Positions 1-5,322 of a stretch of 14,371 bases of DNA are shown here, one piece after another. The notes under the pieces are model-generated. The model was not told where the DNA came from, ran no database searches, and saw nothing but the letters and a program-made list of their open reading frames with translations. The translations under genes were made by a program, and so were the position numbers. The stretch is from contig JBFELL010000069.1 in assembly GCA_041552135.1 (NCBI GenBank), positions 1 to 14,371 of the forward strand, in the 5' to 3' direction. This DNA comes from SZUA-186 sp041552135. Lineage in GTDB: Bacteria; Pseudomonadota; Gammaproteobacteria; UBA9214. How positions within the stretch are numbered: position 1 is the stretch's first letter; each line of letters opens with the position of its first letter.

Positions 1-245
1 GCGAAATCCGGGATGATGCGGTCAACCGGCTTGACCATAAGATGCACGTCGATATCTGCTGTGACACCGTGACTGCGCAACGCATCACACACCAGCGGCC
101 CGATGGTCAGGTTCGGCACATAGTGGTTGTCCATGACATCGAAATGCACGATGTCGGCGCCGGCGTTCAGCACATCAGTCACTTCCTCTCCCAGTCGGGC
201 AAAATCCGCCGACAGGATAGAAGGCGCGATCTTGTAATCGGCCAT
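1..245 (-). CDS. rpe: Ribulose-phosphate 3-epimerase, N-terminal part (runs off left edge)
   Basis: Interconverts ribulose-5-phosphate and xylulose-5-phosphate in the cytoplasmic pentose-phosphate or Calvin cycle. Only the first 81 residues are in the window; the usual length is about 220-230. The ATG at 245 begins MADYKIAPSILSADFARLG, the typical start of this TIM-barrel family. Visible active-site residues are Ser9, the metal ligands His34 and Asp36 in HFDVMD, and His68 in DVHLMV. A GGAAGAGG ribosome-binding site lies just upstream on the minus strand. The gene is divergent from the 742-1029 gene across a 496-base spacer. The family call is near certain from these motifs; the missing C-terminus cannot be judged. 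Confidence 0.96.
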   Translation of the reverse strand, partial: MADYKIAPSILSADFARLGEEVTDVLNAGADIVHFDVMDNHYVPNLTIGPLVCDALRSHGVTADIDVHLMVKPVDRIIPDF

Positions 246-504
246 AGCTTGGTCCTCTTCCAGAATTCAGTGGGTTATGTAAAAAAGCAAACGCGCACTT
301 TACCGTAACAGGACAGGATTTTCAGCAATTCCCATGCAACCGGCGTTGCCGGCCAGTGTCACCGGGCAGACGTCCTGCGTCACCGGTCCGCCCCCGTAGC
401 TTCCTGACCGCTTGCGGAAAACCATATTGGAATCAAGCAGGTTGCTGCAGAGAAAACGGCTTCGCCATTCACCTGGCGGGAGGCCGGGCATGGCCGGCGC
501 CGCG

Positions 505-525
505 GCGTGAAGCTACAGTTCACGC
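505..525. promoter_or_regulatory. 7-bp inverted repeat, possible operator
   Basis: GCGTGAA and TTCACGC form perfect arms separated by 7 bases (GCTACAG), for a 21-bp site. It lies about 104 bases upstream of the 629-657 promoter -35 box and has no U-run, so it does not look like a terminator. It may be a regulator-binding site, but a 7-bp dyad can occur by chance in a spacer this long. Confidence 0.25.
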
Positions 526-628
526 AATCGACAGGCATTTCGCGGCACGTGTTTTGCTTCTGCAGCCTCGCGACAACCGCTATGGCCGCATCGTCCAGGT
601 GGCTCTTTGCGGGGAAAAAAAACACAAC

Positions 629-657
629 TTGCCAACGGGCTGCCAAGGCTCTATAAA
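629..657 (+). promoter_or_regulatory. Sigma70-type promoter for the DUF6763-like gene
   Basis: The -35 box TTGCCA (629-634) and -10 box TATAAA (652-657) are separated by exactly 17 bases, close to consensus for the housekeeping sigma factor. Transcription would start near 664, giving a leader of about 78 bases before the ATG at 742. An AT-rich run of A residues lies just upstream of the -35 box (615-622), where an UP element would sit. Confidence 0.7.
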
Positions 658-664
658 TGAATTA

Positions 665-682
665 GCCGGGTTGCAACCGGGC
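665..682. promoter_or_regulatory. 18-bp near-perfect palindrome at the predicted +1
   Basis: GCCGGGTTGCAACCGGGC is two 9-bp half-sites with one mismatched pair. The core GGTTGCAACC is a perfect 10-bp palindrome. It begins within a base or two of the start predicted from the 629-657 promoter, where a repressor would block transcription. As RNA it could instead form a 5' hairpin with a very small loop. The regulator is unknown. Confidence 0.45.
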
Positions 683-741
683 GGTACTTACACCTGACAG
701 CATGCCCGTCGTTGCCGTACACTGAACCCAGGACGTGCAAA

Positions 742-1029
742 ATGAATAACGAATTTACCCCACGAGTCGGCGACTGGTACCAGAACATCAGCGGCGAGAA
801 TTTCGAAATCGTTGCACTCGATGACGATGAAGCAACGCTCGAGATACAGTATTTCGACGGCGCGGTGGAAGAAGTGGATTTTGATTCCTGGTATGAGTTG
901 GAAATCGCGCCGATTGAACCCCCTGAAGACTGGTCCGGTTCCATGGATATCGAGCGTGCGGACTATGGCGTGGACCTTGAGCTCACCGCTCCCAACGACA
1001 AGATCAATCCACTGGACGAAATCGAATAG
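742..1029 (+). CDS. Small acidic conserved protein, DUF6763-like
   Basis: A 95-residue, strongly acidic cytoplasmic protein of unknown function. It begins with a VGDWYQNISGENFEIVALDDD segment (residues 9-30), then an IQYFDGAVEEVDFDSW segment (35-50) and a PPEDWSG motif (60-66). This matches my memory of a small gammaproteobacterial family (DUF6763) with a compact beta-rich, SH3-like look, but the family number is recalled and not searched. I chose ATG 742 because AGGA lies about 8 bases upstream; an in-frame TTG at 712 would add ten unconserved-looking residues. The gene has its own promoter (629-657). No signal peptide or membrane segment is visible. Confidence 0.85.
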   Translation: MNNEFTPRVGDWYQNISGENFEIVALDDDEATLEIQYFDGAVEEVDFDSWYELEIAPIEPPEDWSGSMDIERADYGVDLELTAPNDKINPLDEIE

Positions 1030-1175
1030 GCACCACCCGCTCGTCAGCGGACATCTCCTGTAATCACGGCAAAAACCGTTGCCGGACAGGCTGTTGCCAA
1101 TCCGCTCAACCGGTGGACATGACTGCCGATACCTTCACTACGGGCACAGACTGTGTCAATGACAGGAGACGGACC

Positions 1176-1376
1176 ATGACCATCATTTACGACATGGCAA
1201 GCGGCAGCATCCAGTCAGAAACCGCATTGGAAACCGGCTGCCCGGACGAGAGCACCGTCGCCGGCCACGCTGCAGAACCGCGCCTTGCAATGGTCGAGAC
1301 CCGGCACACGCCTCGCGAGCGCGACAACCCGCAGACCGCCATTCACATCATCCGCAGCCTGCTGCCTTCCGACTAG
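1176..1376 (+). CDS. Hypothetical 66-residue protein
   Basis: I do not recognise this gene. A clean AGGAGA ribosome-binding site at 1164-1169 precedes ATG 1176. The open frame extends back to an in-frame ATG at 1113, but that has no ribosome-binding site, so I start at 1176. The product opens with MTIIYDMASGSIQSE, has a hydrophilic middle, and ends in a short hydrophobic stretch (AIHIIRSLLPSD). There is no signal peptide, cysteine motif or metal site. It lies 146 bases after the DUF6763-like gene on the same strand and may share its transcript. Codon use looks like its neighbours. It is a real gene judging mainly by the ribosome-binding site. Confidence 0.55.
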   Translation: MTIIYDMASGSIQSETALETGCPDESTVAGHAAEPRLAMVETRHTPRERDNPQTAIHIIRSLLPSD

Positions 1377-1448
1377 CCCGGATTCCGCGCAGGGATCCCG
1401 GCTGCCGATCTCTTCCGAGCGTCGCATTACGGTGCTGCGCACCCGGTG

Positions 1449-1486
1449 CGACCTGCCCTGATCATTGCCGCAGGTCGGATCAGGGC
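1449..1486. terminator. Interleaved inverted repeats between converging genes
   Basis: Two perfect inverted repeats interlock: CGACCTGC (1449-1456) with GCAGGTCG (1470-1477), and GCCCTGATC (1455-1463) with GATCAGGGC (1478-1486). Each can form a hairpin but not both at once, because their arms alternate. They sit in the 139-base gap between the converging 66-residue gene and the ABC permease gene, where a two-way terminator is expected. Neither has a T-run on either strand, so classic Rho-independent termination is doubtful. Confidence 0.35.
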
Positions 1487-1515
1487 GAAGGCCGCCATCC
1501 GGCACGGACGCCGAT

Positions 1516-2313
1516 CTACTCCCCGACGCGCATCAACAGGCCCCGCTCGCGGGCACTGTGAAACGCCCGGAGAAACACAACGCTGCCGACCAGCAGGAAA
1601 ACGCCATTCAGCAGCACCGCCTGCCACAGCAGGTCGAGGCGCACGATCTGCTCGAACATCACGGCACGCATGCCTTCGAAGACATGGCTGGACGGCAGCA
1701 GCCACGCCACACCCTGCAGCCAGGTCGGCAACACCGAGACCGGATAATAAATGCCGCTGACCGGTGCAATCGCGAAAATCGCCACCCAGGCCAGGCTCTC
1801 CGCCCCGAGGCCATAACGCAGCACCAGCCCCGAGACCACCAGCCCGATGGACCAGCCCATAACCAGCAGGTTGGCAAAAAAGGCCACCAGCGGTACACCC
1901 AGCCCGAATATCGAGAAGCCGAACAGCGGTATGGCCAGCAGGGCCGCCCCGCCGACGCCGATCAGGGTACGAATGGTGCTGATCACCAGCAACGAGGCAA
2001 CCAGTTCTCCGGCGCGCAGCGGACTGGCGAACAGGTGGCCGAGATTGCGCGAATACATCTCCTCGAAAAAGGCAAGCGAAACACCCAGGTGGCCGCGAAA
2101 CATGACATCCCACAGCATCACGGCCGCCAGCAGCACGCCGGATGCCTGTGCCAGCCAGGTGCTGTTGGTAAGGAAGAACCGGGTGATGAAACCCCAGAGT
2201 ATGAGCTGCACCGTGGGCCAGTAGACGAGCTCCAGGATGCGCGGCCAGGAGCGTCGCACCAGGTAGGTGTAGCGCAGCACCATGGCGCTGATCCGGCGCA
2301 GCGAGTTCATCAT
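1516..2313 (-). CDS. ABC-2 type transporter permease
   Basis: A 265-residue inner-membrane permease of the ABC-2 (drug, polysaccharide or heme exporter) class. About six hydrophobic segments are visible, near residues 30-48, 56-74, 106-128, 133-163, 172-192 and 230-250. The cytoplasmic loop EEMYSRNLGHLFASPLRAGELVAS (84-107) is the family's conserved coupling region. ATG 2313 overlaps the stop of the upstream ATPase gene as ATGA, so the pair is translationally coupled; a second ATG at 2310 is also possible. It is the last gene of the five-gene minus-strand operon. Substrate cannot be told from sequence; export is the usual direction for the class. Confidence 0.92.
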   Translation of the reverse strand: MMNSLRRISAMVLRYTYLVRRSWPRILELVYWPTVQLILWGFITRFFLTNSTWLAQASGVLLAAVMLWDVMFRGHLGVSLAFFEEMYSRNLGHLFASPLRAGELVASLLVISTIRTLIGVGGAALLAIPLFGFSIFGLGVPLVAFFANLLVMGWSIGLVVSGLVLRYGLGAESLAWVAIFAIAPVSGIYYPVSVLPTWLQGVAWLLPSSHVFEGMRAVMFEQIVRLDLLWQAVLLNGVFLLVGSVVFLRAFHSARERGLLMRVGE

Positions 2314-3050
2314 GCCCTCATCCGGGTATCGCGGGCGACGTCGATAAAGACCTCCTCCAGCGTTTCCCGCCCGTAACGCGCCAGCAGGTCGGCAGGCGGC
2401 GCCCGGTCGACCAGCTCGCCCTGGCGCAGGATGATGACATCATCGCACAGCCGCTCTACCTCCAGCATGTTGTGCGAGGCCATCAGCAGGGTGGCGCCAG
2501 TCTGCTGCTGGTAGTCCCTGAGATACTGGCGGATCGTCCCGGCCGTGTCGGGATCCAGTGACGCCGTGGGCTCGTCCAGCAGCAGCACCTCCGGACGGTT
2601 GAGCAGCGACTTTGCCAGGGCAACCCGGGTCCGCTGACCGGCTGACAACGTGCCGTAGGGGCGCCCGAGAAAACCTGCGATGTCGAGTTGCTCCGCCAGC
2701 GACTCCAGGCGCCGGCGCGTGTCAGTCAGACCGTAGAGGCGCGCATAGACGACCAGGTTTTCGCGCACCGTCAATCGCTGCGGCAGGTCGACATAGGGCG
2801 AGGAGAAGTTCATGCGGCCCAGTACCCGGTAGCGGTGCCGGAGCATATCGGCTCCCAGCACCCGGATCTGGCCGGATGACGGCAGCAGCAGCCCCAGCAG
2901 CATCGACAGCAGGGTCGTCTTGCCGGCACCGTTGCCACCCAGCAGTGCACATATGGAGCCCGGTGCCACGTCGAAGGTCACAGCGTTGACGGCCAGTACA
3001 TCGCCGTAGCGCTTGCTGACCGCCTGCACCCCGATTGCCGCCCGCGTCAC
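2310..3050 (-). CDS. ABC transporter ATP-binding protein
   Basis: A 246-residue ABC-2-class ATPase that would power the adjoining permease. It has Walker A GGNGAGKT (38-45), signature LSAGQ (135-139), Walker B LLLDEP (156-161), D-loop SLDP (164-167) and switch His in MASHN (190-194). The region where the Q-loop glutamine is expected reads GRMNFSSPY (78-86), with Asn where Gln is usual. The open frame extends 59 residues further upstream, but that part is out-of-frame overlap with the transporter gene, is Gly/Pro-rich and matches nothing. I therefore start at GTG 3050, which forms a GTGA overlap with the BASS stop codon. Coupled at both ends, it is operon gene four. Confidence 0.93.
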   Translation of the reverse strand: MTRAAIGVQAVSKRYGDVLAVNAVTFDVAPGSICALLGGNGAGKTTLLSMLLGLLLPSSGQIRVLGADMLRHRYRVLGRMNFSSPYVDLPQRLTVRENLVVYARLYGLTDTRRRLESLAEQLDIAGFLGRPYGTLSAGQRTRVALAKSLLNRPEVLLLDEPTASLDPDTAGTIRQYLRDYQQQTGATLLMASHNMLEVERLCDDVIILRQGELVDRAPPADLLARYGRETLEEVFIDVARDTRMRA

Positions 3051-3967
3051 GTTGCCACACCCTGCGTGCGCCGGGACCAGTAGCCCGCCAGGAACGAGCC
3101 CGACAGGTTGTGCCAGATGCTGAACAGCGCGCCCGGCAGGGCGGCGGCAGCCGAGAAATATTTCACCGCCAGGGCGACCGCCAGCCCCGAGTTCTGCATG
3201 CCCACCTCGATCGCCAGCGTCCGGCATTCGCGTGGCTCGCGCCCGAGCCAGCGCGGCAGCCAGTAGCCGGCAAGCAGGCCGAACAGGTTATGGACCGTCA
3301 CCGCGGCGGCTACACCGCCGGCAATCTGCAGCAGCTGGTCATGATTGAGTGCCACGATAATCGCGATAATCACGACAATCGCAAGTACCGATATCACGGG
3401 GAACACACCGCGTACAGCGGTCAGCCGATCATGCAGGAAATGGTTGACGGCAACACCGAGCATCACCGGCAGGAAGATGATCCGGAAAATGCTCAGCAGC
3501 ATGTCCAGCACCGGCACCGGCACCGTCTGTCCGGCATACAGCAGGGTCAGCAACGGCGTCGCCAGCACCGCCAGCAGGGTGGATACCGCAGTCAGGGTAA
3601 TGGAGAGCGCGACATCACCCCGCGCCAGGTAGCAGATCACGTTGGATGCCGTGCCGCCCGGACAGCAGCCCAGCAGGATCAGCCCTGCACCCAGCTGCGG
3701 CGGCAAGCCCAGCAGCACCGCGATCAGCCAGGCGGCCAGCGGCATCACCAGGAACTGCAGCGAGACACCCAGCAGGACCGGCAACGGCCGACGCAGCACG
3801 GTCAGGAAATGCGAAGCCGTGAGCGTGATACCCATGCCGAACATCACCACGCCGAGCAGCGGCACAATCGCCGGCTTGAGCGGCACCAGCAGGTCCGGCA
3901 CGGCCAGCGCCAGCACTGAGCCGGCCACGGCCCAGAGCGGGAACAGCCGGGTGATGCGGGTCAGCAC
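3047..3967 (-). CDS. BASS-family (bile acid:sodium symporter) transporter
   Basis: A 306-residue inner-membrane transporter of the SBF/BASS family, which moves organic anions such as bile acids, pyruvate or other carboxylates with sodium. The polypeptide is mostly hydrophobic, with about nine to ten helices. Family signatures are GCCPGGTASNVICYLARGD (100-118) and EVGMQNSGLA (254-263), the latter part of the sodium site. The open frame runs back to 4069, but those 34 extra residues are Arg/Pro-rich and overlap the Rieske gene in another frame. I choose GTG 3967, which overlaps the Rieske stop by 7 bases and places the first membrane helix at the right distance. The natural substrate is unknown; the kinase and Rieske neighbours do not settle it. 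Confidence 0.92.
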   Translation of the reverse strand: MLTRITRLFPLWAVAGSVLALAVPDLLVPLKPAIVPLLGVVMFGMGITLTASHFLTVLRRPLPVLLGVSLQFLVMPLAAWLIAVLLGLPPQLGAGLILLGCCPGGTASNVICYLARGDVALSITLTAVSTLLAVLATPLLTLLYAGQTVPVPVLDMLLSIFRIIFLPVMLGVAVNHFLHDRLTAVRGVFPVISVLAIVVIIAIIVALNHDQLLQIAGGVAAAVTVHNLFGLLAGYWLPRWLGREPRECRTLAIEVGMQNSGLAVALAVKYFSAAAALPGALFSIWHNLSGSFLAGYWSRRTQGVAT

Positions 3968-4350
3968 GCGGGGAGGTCCGGGCCACCCGTACCGCCTGCC
4001 GGTGCCTCGAGGTGCACGACGCCGGCCTCGAGCTTCACCGGCACGGGCGTCAGCCGGTCTCCGTTGCACGGGCCGGCGATACAGCGACCATCCTCAATAC
4101 GGAACAGGGCCGCATGCATGGCGCACTGGATATGCCTGCCGTCGAGATCGAGAAACCGGTCCGGTGTCCAGTCGAGCGGGCCACCGGTATGCGGACAGCT
4201 GTTCAGGTAAGCGTATACATTGTCGCCCCGGCGTACGATGAAGATCTCCTGCAGCCACCCGGCAATGGACACCGTCATACCCTTGCTGCCGGGGTCCCCG
4301 ATATCCTCGAGCCGGCAGACCACCGCACTGGACGCTGTCGTGTCACTCAT
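3961..4350 (-). CDS. Rieske [2Fe-2S] domain protein
   Basis: A 129-residue soluble ferredoxin-like Rieske protein. The cluster ligands are all present: Cys52 and His54 in SCPHTGG, and Cys76 and His79 in CAMHAALF. The GPCNGDRL segment (93-100) follows, as in ferredoxins of the NirD and dioxygenase-ferredoxin type. There is no Tat signal or transmembrane anchor, so it is cytoplasmic and not the bc1-complex subunit. I start at ATG 4350, 5 bases after the kinase stop; an in-frame TTG lies three codons upstream. The gene overlaps the BASS transporter start by 7 bases. Its redox partner is not visible in the window, so it could serve an oxygenase or reductase encoded elsewhere. Confidence 0.93.
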   Translation of the reverse strand: MSDTTASSAVVCRLEDIGDPGSKGMTVSIAGWLQEIFIVRRGDNVYAYLNSCPHTGGPLDWTPDRFLDLDGRHIQCAMHAALFRIEDGRCIAGPCNGDRLTPVPVKLEAGVVHLEAPAGGTGGPDLPAC

Positions 4351-4355
4351 GTCTG

Positions 4356-5231
4356 TCAATCCGCAGCTGTTAAACCGGCAAGGCCTGCCTGTGTGCATTT
4401 CCTGCCGGCCAGGGCACAGGCCTGGCGAAGGATGCCGGGCATGTCCCGCCCGCCCAGGTAGCCGGCAATAACGCCGGCATTGAAGACATCGCCGGCACCC
4501 AGCGTATCCACGACCGGCCCGCTGGCCAGTGCGCACTGGCTGTATTCAGCGCCCGCCCGGTCCATGGAGGCGGCCCCCGCTGACCCCCAGGTGCAGTACA
4601 GGTCCGCACCGGCTTGCAGGCGCGATACGCCCTGCAGCAAGGCCGCGGGCTCATCATACCCGTGATGCCGCGCGTAGTCCCCCGAGAACAACAGCACATC
4701 GGCCTGACCGAACAGGGCCTCGATGCCGTCACGGGGTTTCTCGATTTCCAGCGAGACCGGGATAGCGGGATGGTGCTGCCGCGCCCACTCCAGCATGGTC
4801 GCCAGCGCGTGAGGATTGCGCCCCTCGAAATGCAGCCAGTCGAAGTCCTGCAGCGGGATGGCATGAAAATCCGCAGCCCGGTACTCGGGCAGGTCACGGT
4901 AGTGGACAATCGTGCGCGATCCCGTGGTGGTATTCAGGATTACCGTGGACACCGGCATCACACCCCGGGACAGGGTCCGGCAATGCGCGGTACCCACCCC
5001 GGAACCGGCCAGGTCGTCACGGACGAAACGGCCATCGGCATCGTCGGTTAGCACGCCGGCCCAGCTGCAACGGTGGCCGAGCTGGCTCAGGACAACGAGG
5101 GTATTGGCGGCATTGCCGCCGCGACAAACCACACGACTGTCACAGCGCACCTCGTCATTCTCGGCCGGGTACGCCGTTAGCGAGTGAACGATATCAACCG
5201 TTGCGTTGCCGGTGCCGAGTATGCGGGCCAT
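4356..5231 (-). CDS. PfkB-family kinase resembling ketohexokinase
   Basis: A 291-residue ribokinase/PfkB-fold sugar kinase that transfers phosphate from ATP to a sugar hydroxyl. It carries the PfkB signatures RGGNAANTLVVLSQLG (37-52) and DTLGAGDVFNAG (242-253), with catalytic base Asp248. Several further segments read like animal ketohexokinase (fructokinase): TGSRTIVHY (103-111), WLHFEGRN (132-139), VSLEIEKPRD (159-168) and the C-terminal AGRKCTQAGLAGL. That likeness is from memory, not an alignment, so fructose as substrate is an inference; ribose, adenosine or another ketose remain possible. It is the first gene of the five-gene operon. ATG 5231 fits the family N-terminus (MARILGTGNATVDIVH). 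Confidence 0.9.
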   Translation of the reverse strand: MARILGTGNATVDIVHSLTAYPAENDEVRCDSRVVCRGGNAANTLVVLSQLGHRCSWAGVLTDDADGRFVRDDLAGSGVGTAHCRTLSRGVMPVSTVILNTTTGSRTIVHYRDLPEYRAADFHAIPLQDFDWLHFEGRNPHALATMLEWARQHHPAIPVSLEIEKPRDGIEALFGQADVLLFSGDYARHHGYDEPAALLQGVSRLQAGADLYCTWGSAGAASMDRAGAEYSQCALASGPVVDTLGAGDVFNAGVIAGYLGGRDMPGILRQACALAGRKCTQAGLAGLTAAD

Positions 5232-5257
5232 GCCTGCAGACTACGGTGACCGGGGCC

Positions 5258-5277
5258 ATTGTCAACTCAATGACAAT
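5258..5277. promoter_or_regulatory. 7-bp perfect dyad upstream of the ketohexokinase-like operon
   Basis: ATTGTCA and TGACAAT are perfect arms around 6 bases (ACTCAA). The site ends 27 bases before the kinase ATG on the minus strand. Read on that strand it contains a consensus -35 box TTGACA (5265-5260), followed 16 bases later by TAGTCT (5243-5238), a weak -10 candidate. That promoter would start transcription almost at the ATG. The dyad covering the -35 box would suit a repressor. The regulator is unknown. Confidence 0.4.
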
Positions 5278-5295
5278 ATGTCGTGATATGTGACC

Positions 5296-5310
5296 GGCCG
5301 GTATCCGGCC
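5296..5310 (-). terminator. GC hairpin after the giant gene
   Basis: GGCCGG, TAT, CCGGCC forms a 6-bp all-GC hairpin 12 bases after the stop of the 1692-residue gene. There is no T-run after it on the minus strand, so it could slow or attenuate transcription or be incidental. If it does not terminate, the giant gene and the kinase operon could be co-transcribed across the 91-base gap. Confidence 0.25.
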
Positions 5311-5322
5311 AGCCAGTTGCCG

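Larger units (their letters stand above)
246..741. other. Divergent intergenic spacer, rpe / DUF6763-like gene
   Basis: This 496-base stretch has no convincing gene. Its short open frames overlap one another on both strands, lack good ribosome-binding sites and resemble no family I know. It holds three things, listed separately: a 7-bp dyad at 505-525, a sigma70-like promoter at 629-657, and an 18-bp palindrome at 665-682. The rpe-proximal part (about 270-310) is AT-rich on a GC-rich background and probably contains the rpe promoter, but I cannot assign clear -35 and -10 boxes there. Confidence 0.6.

Noticed and set aside
300..697. Overlapping small frames of 60-113 codons in the rpe spacer.
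   Set aside because: They lie on both strands with no ribosome-binding site, no motif and atypical composition; the 629-657 promoter runs through one of them.
1465..2376. 303-codon plus-strand frame over the ABC permease gene.
   Set aside because: It is Gln/His/Arg-rich with no domain, while the opposite strand encodes a clear membrane permease with coupled start.
3051..3227. Upstream extension of the ABC ATPase frame by 59 residues.
   Set aside because: It overlaps the BASS coding region in another frame, has no family likeness, and GTG 3050 gives the normal length and a GTGA junction.
3035..3919. 294-codon plus-strand frame over the BASS transporter.
   Set aside because: Composition (Gln, His, Arg) is that of an antisense shadow; the minus-strand frame has diagnostic BASS motifs.
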